From: an uncultured Kordia sp. | Lineage (GTDB): Bacteria > Bacteroidota > Bacteroidia > Flavobacteriales > Flavobacteriaceae | Assembly: GCF_947496985.1 (NCBI RefSeq) | Contig: NZ_CANMEZ010000002.1 | Coordinates: 434,001-498,000 of the forward strand | DNA: 64,000 nt | Direction of reading: 5' to 3' | Shown: positions 8,422 through 17,166 of the stretch, piece after piece | How positions within the stretch are numbered: position 1 is the first letter of the stretch | How the letters are laid out: each line of letters begins with the position of its first letter | Program-made: the position numbers and the translations under genes | The notes under the pieces: generated by a model | What the model was told of the DNA's origin: nothing | The model's database searches: none | The model's input: only the letters and a program-made list of their open reading frames with translations

Positions 8422-9675
8422 TTATAATTTGTAAGACACTCCGATTCCTGCTACTAAAGCATTCGACTTATATTCTCCACCAAAAGTTAATGGTTGCCCA
8501 GCTTCTCTGAAGTAATCATACGAATTTTGAATTTCATTAGAATGTACATATAATACAGAAGCATCAATTGCCCATTTACTATTTAAGTTATATGAAAATC
8601 CTGCTGTGAAGTTAACTGAATCAGGTCTTGGCGTTTCTGGCGCGAAGAATCCATCTCTAATTGGCGACTCATCAAAGTAGAAACCTGCTCTTACAGTTAC
8701 TTTTTGAGTTGCTTCATATTGTGCTCCAATTTTATATATAGAAGAGTTTTTGTAGTTTCTCGGATTTCTTGATAAACCTGCCGAATTGAAGAACTGAACA
8801 TCTAATGATTCATAAGCATCCCAGAATGTTCTTGTATAATCAAAAGCTACTAACCATTTTTCAGAAGGCTTAAAAGAAGCTCCTAATGTTAATTCAGCTG
8901 GCAATGGTAAAGATGCTGTAAAATCTCCATCAGGGAAACCTGGCGCTAAAGCAGCTGGCAAGTTTTCAAAATCAGCTGTTCCGTCTCCTCTTTCAACATT
9001 CATGTCAATTTTTGAACGATAGTTAAATCCAATATTAAAATCTTCTGTTGGACGAAACATTGCTCCTACAGTATATCCCCAAGCGTTTATTCCTGATGCA
9101 TCGATTGTTACATTAGAACGAGCACCTGTTTCATCTGTTAAACTTCTAGATAAGTTTCTGTTAAAGTTTACTGCTCCAGAAACATATATTGGTCCACCAC
9201 CAACACTTAATTTTTCACTTATTTTAATTGCAATTGTTGGTTGAATAAATATTGCAGATAATTCAATATTATTTACCAAATGAGATCCTTCCCAATCAGT
9301 TGGCCATTCTACTCTACTTCCGTAAGGTGTGTATACTGCTAAACCTGCAGATAACCAATCGTTAATTTTATAGGCTCCATATGCATAAAATGGCGTTCCT
9401 ACTGGATTGTCTGCCTCTGACTTATATCCGAATTCTCTATTTTGATATGATGTATTTGATAATACTGCTGCCGCTCCTAAAGATACATTTAGCTTTCCAT
9501 CCAAGTATACAAGACCAGCTGGATTGAAAAACGCTGATTCTGCACTTGTTACTACAGCAACTCCTGTATGCCCCATAGCTAATTGTTTATGACCTTGTAC
9601 TCCGACTCTATATCCTCCAGCGTACATTACCGAAGCCGAAAATGCGATGGTCAATACCAATAAAAGTTTTTTCAT
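8422..9675 (-). CDS. OmpP1/FadL/TodX-family outer membrane transporter
   Basis: A 417-residue outer-membrane barrel with a signal peptide (MKKLLLVLTIAFSASVMYA). The family signature is the N-terminal plug-like region GYRVGVQGHKQLAMGHTG followed by SAFFNPAGLVYLDG, and the protein ends in a hydrophobic beta strand (LVAGIGVSYKL). FadL proteins carry long-chain fatty acids and other hydrophobic compounds. It is the first gene of a two-gene unit with the SGNH hydrolase and has its own promoter. Confidence 0.92.
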   Translation of the reverse strand: MKKLLLVLTIAFSASVMYAGGYRVGVQGHKQLAMGHTGVAVVTSAESAFFNPAGLVYLDGKLNVSLGAAAVLSNTSYQNREFGYKSEADNPVGTPFYAYGAYKINDWLSAGLAVYTPYGSRVEWPTDWEGSHLVNNIELSAIFIQPTIAIKISEKLSVGGGPIYVSGAVNFNRNLSRSLTDETGARSNVTIDASGINAWGYTVGAMFRPTEDFNIGFNYRSKIDMNVERGDGTADFENLPAALAPGFPDGDFTASLPLPAELTLGASFKPSEKWLVAFDYTRTFWDAYESLDVQFFNSAGLSRNPRNYKNSSIYKIGAQYEATQKVTVRAGFYFDESPIRDGFFAPETPRPDSVNFTAGFSYNLNSKWAIDASVLYVHSNEIQNSYDYFREAGQPLTFGGEYKSNALVAGIGVSYKL

Positions 9676-9725
9676 AATTGTAAAAATTGTTGATTTAAGG
9701 TTAACTTATTGTAAAATAACAGCTT

Positions 9726-9755
9726 CAAAATTACTATAAATTATGATAAACACAA
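9726..9755 (-). promoter_or_regulatory. Promoter of the FadL-SGNH unit
   Basis: Minus strand: TTG (9755-9753), 19 bases, TAATTTTG (9733-9726). It is 50 bases before the FadL-type ATG. Confidence 0.6.
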
Positions 9756-9802
9756 GAATTATACGAATTTATTATGCATTCATAGTAAATTTAGAACGAT
9801 TT

Positions 9803-10573
9803 TTAAGAATTTAAAAAAGAAAGCGTTTTTTCGAAAAACTCTGTAGGATTTTCCGCATGTAGCCAATGACCCGAATTTGTCACTTCTCCAATAGTTGCTT
9901 TTGGAAAATATTGATGAATTAATGTTTCATCTCCTATTTGAATGTATTCAGATTTGTCACCTTTTAAGAATAGTGTTTCTTTTGTATAAATATCATTTCC
10001 AGAAAGTGCTTCTCCAATTTCTTCTACATTATCAATTAATACTTTTAAATTGATCCGTAAACCCAACGTTTTGTCTGCTTTCCAGTATAGGTTTTTTAGT
10101 AAAAATTGTCGCGTGCCAAAATCAGACACATATTCTTTCATGATCGTTTCTGCATCACTTCTACTTTTTAACGTTTCTTTTTCTACAGCAACCAAACCTG
10201 CAAGAATCTGTTCATGATGCGTAGGGTAAAATTTTGGTCCGATATCTACAATTACTAATTTCTCAAGTAATTCAGAATGATCCATTGCAAAAACCATTGC
10301 CGTTTTTCCTCCCATAGAATGCCCTATCAATGAAATTGATTTAAATTGATGATGATCACAATACTTTTTCAAATCGTCAGCAAGTATATCATAGTTAAAT
10401 TCATCTGAATGAAAACTACGCCCATGATTTCGCTGATCTATTAAATGTACTTGATATCCTTCTTTAGCAAATTTCTTTCCTAATGTTTTCCAGTTATCAG
10501 ACATTCCTAAAAAACCATGTAATATTAATAATGGTTTCCCAGCCTCTCCAATTATATTTGAATGTAAAATCAT
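9803..10573 (-). CDS. Alpha/beta-fold hydrolase (YbfF-like)
   Basis: A 256-residue cytoplasmic alpha/beta hydrolase. Visible features are the oxyanion strand LLILHGFLGMSDNW, the nucleophile elbow GHSMGGKTA, an acid in the LKGDKSEYI region and the catalytic His in NSGHWLHAENP. It resembles the YbfF/RutD-type esterases. Its ATG shares one base with the TAA of pdxJ (TAATG), so the two are translationally coupled. The natural substrate is unknown. Confidence 0.9.
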   Translation of the reverse strand: MILHSNIIGEAGKPLLILHGFLGMSDNWKTLGKKFAKEGYQVHLIDQRNHGRSFHSDEFNYDILADDLKKYCDHHQFKSISLIGHSMGGKTAMVFAMDHSELLEKLVIVDIGPKFYPTHHEQILAGLVAVEKETLKSRSDAETIMKEYVSDFGTRQFLLKNLYWKADKTLGLRINLKVLIDNVEEIGEALSGNDIYTKETLFLKGDKSEYIQIGDETLIHQYFPKATIGEVTNSGHWLHAENPTEFFEKTLSFLNS

Positions 10574-11289
10574 TACTTCAATTTATTTAAATACATATTT
10601 ACCACATTGTCTACTCCTAAATATATGGACTCTGCAATTAATGCATGCCCTATAGACACTTCCAATAAATTTGGAATTTCTTTTGCGAAGAATTCTATAT
10701 TATCTAAACTTAAATCATGTCCAGCATTAATTCCAATTCCTAGTTCATTTGCACGCACAGCACAATCAACATACGGCTGAATTGCTTTTTCATTTCCCAA
10801 ACTGTATTGATGCGCAAATTCTTCTGTATATAATTCTATACGATCAGTCCCAACTGCTTTCGCTCCATCAATCATTTCCACTACAGGATCTACAAAAATA
10901 GATGTTCGTATTCCGTGTTTTTTGAATTCAGCAATAACATCCGTTAAAAAATCTTTGTGTTGTATCGTATCCCAACCTGCATTAGAAGTAATAGCATCAA
11001 CTGAATCGGGAACTAAGGTTACCTGTGTTGGTTTTACTTCCAAAACTAAATCTATAAATTTTTTAATTGGATTTCCTTCTATATTATATTCAGTATGTAC
11101 AATAGGTTTTAAATCTCTTGCATCCTGATAACGTATATGTCGTTCGTCTGGTCTTGGATGAATTGTGATTCCTTGCGCTCCAAAATTTTGTACGTCTTTG
11201 GCAAACTTTACTAAATTAGGAACATCTCCACCTCTAGCATTTCGTAAAGTGGCAATTTTATTTATGTTTACACTAAGTTTTGTTGTCAT
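10573..11289 (-). CDS. pdxJ: Pyridoxine 5'-phosphate synthase PdxJ
   Basis: A 238-residue TIM-barrel enzyme that condenses 3-amino-1-hydroxyacetone phosphate with deoxyxylulose 5-phosphate to form pyridoxine 5'-phosphate in vitamin B6 synthesis. Typical motifs are LSVNINKIATLRNARGG at the N-terminus, GITIHPRPDERHI, LVPDSVDAITSNAGWD, GINAGHDLSLDN and SIGHALIAESIYLG. The length is standard. It overlaps the alpha/beta hydrolase start by one base and is divergent from the CBS-protein/nadK genes. Confidence 0.97.
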   Translation of the reverse strand: MTTKLSVNINKIATLRNARGGDVPNLVKFAKDVQNFGAQGITIHPRPDERHIRYQDARDLKPIVHTEYNIEGNPIKKFIDLVLEVKPTQVTLVPDSVDAITSNAGWDTIQHKDFLTDVIAEFKKHGIRTSIFVDPVVEMIDGAKAVGTDRIELYTEEFAHQYSLGNEKAIQPYVDCAVRANELGIGINAGHDLSLDNIEFFAKEIPNLLEVSIGHALIAESIYLGVDNVVNMYLNKLK

Positions 11290-11314
11290 TGCGTTCTATT
11301 TTATAACTGAGGCA

Positions 11315-11322
11315 CAAAAATA
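11315..11322 (-). promoter_or_regulatory. Candidate -7 element for pdxJ
   Basis: TATTTTTG on the minus strand matches TAnnTTTG and lies 25 bases before the pdxJ ATG. No TTG is found at the expected distance, so only half of the promoter is recognisable. Confidence 0.45.
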
Positions 11323-11385
11323 CAAAGTTAGCATGCTTAGAAGTAGTTATTTTTAATTAATTTGCGCCCACAAATCTTTTGTTCT

Positions 11386-12042
11386 ATGAATATTGCACAA
11401 TACATTTTAAATGATGTTACTCCTCTATCTGTGAAAGATCAGGTAAAAGAGGCGCAATTGGTATTTAATCAACTTACGTTTTCTCACATTCCTATCACAC
11501 AAGATGGTGTATATATAGGATGTTTGTCTGAAACTGATTCTCATTGTTTTGATGCAGATAAAATGATAGATGAATATCGATATGCTTTAGAACAGTTTTT
11601 TGTAAGAACACAAACTAATTGGATTGATGTTTTAGAAGCTTTCGCTCAGAATTCTACGAATGTGATGCCCATTTTGAATGAAAAGAATGACTATGTGGGG
11701 TATTACGAACTGAATGATATTATCAATATTTTTAATGACACACCATTTTTACATGAACTCGGAAGTGTTTTAGTAGTTGAAAAAGGCATGAAAGATTATT
11801 CATTTAGTGAAATCAGTCAAATAGTAGAATCAAATAATGCACGCTTGCTGGGTGCATTTATTTCTAAAACAGAAAACGATGTTGTACAAGTAACCATTAA
11901 GCTAAATAATGCTGGACTTAACGAAATTGTACAATCATTCAGAAGATATGGTTACAATATTATATCTGAATTTGCTGAAGATGCTTATATGCAAAACTTA
12001 AAAGAGCGTTCAGATTATTTAGATAAATACCTTAATATATAG
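11386..12042 (+). CDS. CBS domain-containing protein
   Basis: A 218-residue protein. I chose the ATG of MNIAQYILNDV; an upstream TTG would add eight residues without support. The N-terminal half resembles a pair of CBS motifs (HIPITQDGVYIGCLSETD and NVMPILNEKNDYVGYYELND), which usually bind adenine nucleotides. The C-terminal half (DYSFSEISQIVESNNARLLG, VQVTIKLN) resembles an ACT-like fold. It is 11 bases before nadK, so a role linked to NAD(P) or nucleotide sensing is plausible but is inferred from position. Confidence 0.85.
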   Translation: MNIAQYILNDVTPLSVKDQVKEAQLVFNQLTFSHIPITQDGVYIGCLSETDSHCFDADKMIDEYRYALEQFFVRTQTNWIDVLEAFAQNSTNVMPILNEKNDYVGYYELNDIINIFNDTPFLHELGSVLVVEKGMKDYSFSEISQIVESNNARLLGAFISKTENDVVQVTIKLNNAGLNEIVQSFRRYGYNIISEFAEDAYMQNLKERSDYLDKYLNI

Positions 12043-12053
12043 GAGAAGAAATC
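12041..12053 (+). promoter_or_regulatory. Shine-Dalgarno-like site before nadK
   Basis: AGGAG begins one base inside the stop of the CBS gene and sits eight bases before the nadK ATG. Most genes in this window lack such a site, as is usual in Bacteroidota, so this is unusual and supports the chosen start. Confidence 0.5.
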
Positions 12054-12938
12054 ATGAAAGTTGGTATTTACGGGCAATTTTATCATAAAGATTCTGGAGA
12101 ATACATTATGTATTTGTTAGAAGCTTTGCATCAGTTTGGTATTGAAATTCATATAGAGCAACGCTTTTATGAAATTTTCTCTTCCAAATTAAACATTACA
12201 GAAACCTATGAAACGTTTACTTCTTATGAAGATTTAGATAATTCATATGATTTATTTTTGAGTTTAGGTGGTGATGGAACAATTCTAAGAACAATAACAC
12301 TTGTTCAAGATTTAAATATTCCGATCTTAGGAATCAATACCGGAAGACTTGGTTTTTTGGCTACTATTCAAAAAGAAGAAATAAAAGATGCCATTTCTAA
12401 AATCATAGGAAAAGAGTTTGAAGTTATTGAACGTAGTGTATTAGCGGTAAAAACTTCGCCCGAAAACAAAGATCTCAAAAAAATGAATTTTGCTCTAAAT
12501 GAAGTTACCGTAGCTCGAAAAGATACAACTTCGATGATTACAGTAAAAACCCATTTAAATGACGAATATTTAAATTCGTATTGGGCAGATGGACTTATTG
12601 TAGCAACTCCAACAGGTTCTACAGGATATTCCTTAAGTTGCGGCGGACCTGTAATTACTCCAAACAGTCACAATTTTGTACTAACACCAATAGCTCCGCA
12701 TAATTTAAATGCACGTCCGTTAGTAATTCCTGATCACATGAACATACAACTTGAAGTTTCTGGTCGTGAAGACAAACATCTAATTTCATTAGATTCTAGA
12801 ATAGCTACTGTAGACATAAACACTATAATTACAGTACAAAAAGCACCGTTTACAGTTAAACTTGTACAACTTCAAGGACAGAGTTTCCTTAAAACACTCC
12901 GAAAAAAGCTCCTTTGGGGAGAAGATAAACGAAATTAA
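12054..12938 (+). CDS. nadK: NAD kinase
   Basis: A 294-residue enzyme that phosphorylates NAD to NADP. The GGDGT motif is at residues 72-76 (LSLGGDGTILRT), followed by GINTGRLGFLA, the NE motif in FALNEVTVAR, and the conserved ATPTGSTGYSLSCGGP and APHNLNARPLVIPD segments. The length and motif order are standard. It is in tandem with the CBS protein and upstream of the envelope genes DUF6089-uppS-bamA. Confidence 0.97.
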   Translation: MKVGIYGQFYHKDSGEYIMYLLEALHQFGIEIHIEQRFYEIFSSKLNITETYETFTSYEDLDNSYDLFLSLGGDGTILRTITLVQDLNIPILGINTGRLGFLATIQKEEIKDAISKIIGKEFEVIERSVLAVKTSPENKDLKKMNFALNEVTVARKDTTSMITVKTHLNDEYLNSYWADGLIVATPTGSTGYSLSCGGPVITPNSHNFVLTPIAPHNLNARPLVIPDHMNIQLEVSGREDKHLISLDSRIATVDINTIITVQKAPFTVKLVQLQGQSFLKTLRKKLLWGEDKRN

Positions 12939-12991
12939 AAGCAATAAAATCCAGCAAATTATGTTTAAATCCCATAGGTTTATTTTTACAA

Positions 12992-13022
12992 TTGCCTATA
13001 ACAAAAGAGAATACTATATTTG
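12992..13022 (+). promoter_or_regulatory. Promoter of the DUF6089-uppS-bamA-skp run
   Basis: TTG (12992-12994), 20 bases, TATATTTG (13015-13022): an exact Bacteroidota-type promoter 15 bases before the ATG at 13038. Confidence 0.75.
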
Positions 13023-13037
13023 CAAACTTTTGATACT

Positions 13038-13724
13038 ATGAAGAGACTCGTCTTAATGTTGGTTGCTTTTACTTTAGCCCACACCGCAAACGCACAACTC
13101 CATGAAATTGGAGCGTATGTTGGGTACAGTAATTTTATTGGTGATGTTGGTTCCACAAACTACATTAACCCAAACCATTTGGCGTACGGAGCTATTTACA
13201 AATGGAATAGAAGTGAAAGGCATTCATTTAGAGCGTCTATCACAAGAACACTGCTCGAAGGAAAAGATATCAATTCAGATGATCCAGCCCGAATAGCAAG
13301 AGGATTACAATTTACAAATACAATTACAGAGTTGTCTGCTGGATTAGAATTTACCTTTTGGGAATTCAATCTTCACGACCTAGATCCGCAAGGAACTCCA
13401 TATTTATATACTGGAATTTCTTATTTTAGCTACGATACTCTATTTTTAGACGAAGGAAATATTGTTTCTTACGGAGATGATAGTACATTTGCCATTCCAA
13501 TGGTTATTGGATACAAAGCAACAATTTCACCTAGTATGATATTAGGTTTTGAAATTGGAGCACGCTATACCTTTACGGACGATTTAGATGGAAGTAATCC
13601 TGTAAAAGACAAAAAAGACTTTGATAGTTTAAAGTTTGGAAATATAAACAGTAATGATTGGTATATGTTTATGGGAGTTACCCTTACATATACTTTTGGA
13701 AAAAAGCCCTGCTTCTGCTACTAG
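13038..13724 (+). CDS. DUF6089-type outer membrane beta-barrel protein
   Basis: A 228-residue secreted protein; the ATG of MKRLVLMLVAF starts a signal peptide ending near ANAQ. The rest alternates beta strands ending in an aromatic residue (LHEIGAYVGYSNFIGDVG, YKWNRSERHSFRAS, PYLYTGISYFSY, WYMFMGVTLTYTFG), as expected for a small outer-membrane barrel. A similar protein is commonly found directly before uppS and bamA in Flavobacteria. The exact role is unknown; position suggests envelope assembly. The next gene, uppS, starts 20 bases after its stop. Confidence 0.85.
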   Translation: MKRLVLMLVAFTLAHTANAQLHEIGAYVGYSNFIGDVGSTNYINPNHLAYGAIYKWNRSERHSFRASITRTLLEGKDINSDDPARIARGLQFTNTITELSAGLEFTFWEFNLHDLDPQGTPYLYTGISYFSYDTLFLDEGNIVSYGDDSTFAIPMVIGYKATISPSMILGFEIGARYTFTDDLDGSNPVKDKKDFDSLKFGNINSNDWYMFMGVTLTYTFGKKPCFCY

Positions 13725-13744
13725 CAAAGCATGCAATTATAGAA

Positions 13745-14485
13745 ATGAATTTAGTAGATCAAATACAAAAAGACTTTTTGCCAAAGCATTTAGCCATTAT
13801 TATGGACGGAAATGGTCGTTGGGCAAAACAAAAAGGGAAGCTTCGTGTATTTGGACATGAAAATGGATCGAAAGCAGTACGACGTACTATTGAAGCCTGT
13901 GGCGAACTTGGCATACCTAACCTAACCTTATACGCATTTTCTACTGAAAACTGGAATCGTCCAAAACTAGAAGTAGAAGCATTAATGCGATTATTAGTCT
14001 CTTCTTTACGTAAAGAATTAAAACAACTTGTTAAAAACAACATAAAATTACAAGCTATCGGGAACTTAGATTCGCTTCCTGAGAAAGCCCGAAAAGAGTT
14101 ATTTGAAGTTATTGAAAAAACTAAAAATAACACGCGTATGACGCTAACACTAGCGCTCAGCTATGGTTCAAGAGAAGAAATAAAAAATGCTGTTAAAGAA
14201 TTATGTCATAAAGTTAAAAATAATATAATTTCTTTAGAAACTATTGATGAATCAATTATTAATCAGCATCTTTACACGCAAAATTTACCCGATGTAGATT
14301 TACTTATACGCACCAGTGGTGAGCATCGTATAAGTAATTTTTTGTTATGGCAAATAGCGTATGCGGAACTTTATTTCACAAATGTATTATGGCCAGACTT
14401 TAGCAAAGAGCACTTATATGAAGCGTTGATTAATTATCAAAATAGAGAACGAAGATTTGGAAAAACAAGCGAACAAATTAATTAG
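13745..14485 (+). CDS. uppS: Isoprenyl transferase / undecaprenyl diphosphate synthase
   Basis: A 246-residue cis-prenyltransferase that elongates farnesyl diphosphate to the lipid carrier used for peptidoglycan and polysaccharide synthesis. The ATG of MNLVDQIQKD was chosen because the family starts about 15 residues before HLAIIMDGNGRWAK (catalytic D21); upstream in-frame sequence overlaps the previous gene. Other motifs are GHENGSKAVR, LYAFSTENWNRP and RTSGEHRISNFLLWQ. The usual Gln after SGE is His here, a small deviation. bamA starts 7 bases after the stop. Confidence 0.96.
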   Translation: MNLVDQIQKDFLPKHLAIIMDGNGRWAKQKGKLRVFGHENGSKAVRRTIEACGELGIPNLTLYAFSTENWNRPKLEVEALMRLLVSSLRKELKQLVKNNIKLQAIGNLDSLPEKARKELFEVIEKTKNNTRMTLTLALSYGSREEIKNAVKELCHKVKNNIISLETIDESIINQHLYTQNLPDVDLLIRTSGEHRISNFLLWQIAYAELYFTNVLWPDFSKEHLYEALINYQNRERRFGKTSEQIN

Positions 14486-14492
14486 AATTTTA

Positions 14493-17117
14493 ATGCAAAA
14501 AAAGTACCTAAAATTATTTTTACTAGTATCATTACTGTTTTGCAGTATCGCGACACATGCGCAGGAGACGACTTTTGATAAAGGAAAGAAATATATCATT
14601 GGCGGCATTAAAGTTACAGGACTAAAAAGTTATAACGAACAAACTGTTGTAACGTATACTCAATTACGTAAAGGACAAGAAATTTTAGTGCCTGGTGAAG
14701 AAATCAGTGCTGTCATCAAAAAACTTTGGGGATTAGAACTTTTCAGTGACATCAATTTCTATATTGAACGTATTGAAGGTGACAACATATTCTTAGAGTT
14801 AAACATTAAAGAATTACCAACACTTTCAGAAGTAGAAGTACGTGGTATAAAAGAAAGTAAGGCATCTACTATTATCAAAGAAACAGAACTTAAAAAAGGT
14901 AAAAAAATTACCGAAAGTTTCTTAGCCAATACAAAAAATTACATTCAGAATAAGTACAAGAAAAAAGGATATTACAGCACAAAAGTAAATATCACTACTG
15001 TTGCTGATACTGCAAATACTGAATCTAAAAATGCCATGAAACTCGTGGTAAATGTTGATCGTGGTAAAAAAGTAAAAGTCAAGAAAATTCGTTTTACAGG
15101 AAACACACAATTCAAAGATGGAAAGCTGCGTAAAACAATGCGTAATACAAAGCAAAAATTTCCATTACGTATTTTTAAATCTTCTAAATTCATTCCTGAA
15201 GACTACAAAGAAGATTTAGCTTCTATAATTGAGAAGTATAAAGAAAATGGATTCCGTGATGCCAGAATTACGAAAGACTCAATTAGCTGGAATGATGACA
15301 ATACTATTAATATAGACATTGCTCTTGAAGAAGGAAATAAATATTACTTTGGAGATATTACATTCTTAGGAAACTCTGTATACACTGACGACGAACTAAG
15401 ACGATTAATGGGAATCAACAGAGGTGATACATATAATGGTGTTTTACTTGAAAAACGTATTGCTGACGAGACTGATCCTGATGCAAACGACTTAACAAAT
15501 AAATATCAAAACAACGGATATTTATTCTCTAACATTAACCCTGTTGAGGTTTCAGCAAAAAATGATACTATTGACTTTGAAATTCGTATTATCGAAGGGA
15601 AACCTGCGTATTTCAACAACATTTCGGTAAAAGGAAATGAAAAAACAAATGATCACGTAATCTACCGTGAAATCAGAACAAAACCAGGAGAATTATACAG
15701 TAAAGATAAAATCATTCGTACCATTCGTGAATTAGGTCAATTAGGTTTCTTTGATGCTGAGCAAATCAAGCCAGAAATCAAAAATCCAGATCCAAATAGC
15801 GGAACAGTTGATGTTGAATACTCAGTTGCAGAACGTGGTGGAAGCCAGATAGAACTACAAGGTGGTTATGGTGGTGGAGGTTTCATTGGAACCTTAGGAT
15901 TATCATTCAATAACTTCTCTATTCGAAACTTATTCAACGGAGATGCCTACAAACCACTTCCAACAGGAGATGGACAAAAATTAGCACTACGTGCACAAGC
16001 AAGTAGATTTTTCCAAACATTTAGTTTCTCATTTACAGAACCATGGCTAGGAGGAAAAAAACCAGTACAGTTTACAACTTCTTTATCGCACACAGTACAG
16101 TTCTTATTCAACCCGCAAACAAACAATGCTGATAAAGACAGACGTTTCTTAATTACAGGTTTATCTGTAGGTTTAGCAAAAAGATTAGCAGAACCAGATG
16201 ATTACTTTGTATTATCACAAGCGCTAAGTTTCCAACATTACAACTTAAAAAATTACAATACTGGATTATTTACATTTGGTGATGGATTCTCAAACAACTT
16301 CTCATACACAGCTGCGTTAAGTAGAAATTCATCCGGACCAAATCCAATCTATCCAACATCTGGATCTGAATTTACAATAAGTGCAAAACTTTCATTACCA
16401 TATTCATTATTCAATAATGTAGATTATGGAAATCTTGAAAATGAAGAAGAATATCAACTAAGAGATGCTAACGGAAACTTCTTAAATGCAAATGCTGGAC
16501 AACCTGGAGAACCTGCAAACTTAGGCCCAACACTAGATGATGGTGAAGTTTCAGTGGTAGACAGAGGAAAAGTAGATCAAGAAAAATTTAAATGGTTAGA
16601 ATTCTATAAAATTAAATTTAAAGGTGCTTGGTATCAAAAAATTGTTGACAAATTAATATTAAAAACGGAAGCTAATTTTGGTTTCTTAGGAGCATATAAC
16701 AATGATAGAGGAATTATTCCTTTTGAAAGATTCTTCGTTGGTGGAGACGGTTTAGGAACGTTTAGTTTAGATGGTAGAGAGGCAATTGCACTACGTGGAT
16801 ATCCAAATCAATCACTTTCTGATTTAGATGGAGGTACTATTTACAATAAATTTTCGTTAGAGTTACGTTATCCGATTACTTTGAAGCAAACAGCATCCAT
16901 TTATGCGTTGACATTTTTAGAAGCTGGTGGCTCATTTAATTCGTTTAAAGAATATAGCCCATTTGAATTAAATCGCTCAGCTGGAGCAGGATTACGTATA
17001 TTTATGCCAGCGTTCGGGTTATTAGGTATTGATTTTGGATATGGATTTGATCCAATTCCAGGAACAACACAACGAAATGGATGGGAAACACATTTCATAA
17101 TCGGACAGCAATTTTAA
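14493..17117 (+). CDS. bamA: Outer membrane protein assembly factor BamA
   Basis: An 874-residue Omp85 protein that inserts beta-barrels into the outer membrane. The ATG of MQKKYLKLFLL was chosen because it begins a signal peptide ending at THAQ; an upstream TTG overlaps uppS. Residues 25-440 hold five POTRA domains (for example IGGIKVTGLKSYNEQTV, VKVKKIRFTGNTQF, YYFGDITFLGNSVY, YFNNISVKGNEKTNDHV). The barrel follows, including the lid-loop region FFVGGDGLGTFSLDGREAIALRGY with an xRGY-type motif, and the protein ends in a Phe (FIIGQQF). It sits between uppS and two skp-like genes. Confidence 0.97.
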   Translation: MQKKYLKLFLLVSLLFCSIATHAQETTFDKGKKYIIGGIKVTGLKSYNEQTVVTYTQLRKGQEILVPGEEISAVIKKLWGLELFSDINFYIERIEGDNIFLELNIKELPTLSEVEVRGIKESKASTIIKETELKKGKKITESFLANTKNYIQNKYKKKGYYSTKVNITTVADTANTESKNAMKLVVNVDRGKKVKVKKIRFTGNTQFKDGKLRKTMRNTKQKFPLRIFKSSKFIPEDYKEDLASIIEKYKENGFRDARITKDSISWNDDNTINIDIALEEGNKYYFGDITFLGNSVYTDDELRRLMGINRGDTYNGVLLEKRIADETDPDANDLTNKYQNNGYLFSNINPVEVSAKNDTIDFEIRIIEGKPAYFNNISVKGNEKTNDHVIYREIRTKPGELYSKDKIIRTIRELGQLGFFDAEQIKPEIKNPDPNSGTVDVEYSVAERGGSQIELQGGYGGGGFIGTLGLSFNNFSIRNLFNGDAYKPLPTGDGQKLALRAQASRFFQTFSFSFTEPWLGGKKPVQFTTSLSHTVQFLFNPQTNNADKDRRFLITGLSVGLAKRLAEPDDYFVLSQALSFQHYNLKNYNTGLFTFGDGFSNNFSYTAALSRNSSGPNPIYPTSGSEFTISAKLSLPYSLFNNVDYGNLENEEEYQLRDANGNFLNANAGQPGEPANLGPTLDDGEVSVVDRGKVDQEKFKWLEFYKIKFKGAWYQKIVDKLILKTEANFGFLGAYNNDRGIIPFERFFVGGDGLGTFSLDGREAIALRGYPNQSLSDLDGGTIYNKFSLELRYPITLKQTASIYALTFLEAGGSFNSFKEYSPFELNRSAGAGLRIFMPAFGLLGIDFGYGFDPIPGTTQRNGWETHFIIGQQF

Positions 17118-17166
17118 GTCATTTTTAATTTTGGCACGATATTTTCTATTAACAAACCGACACAGT

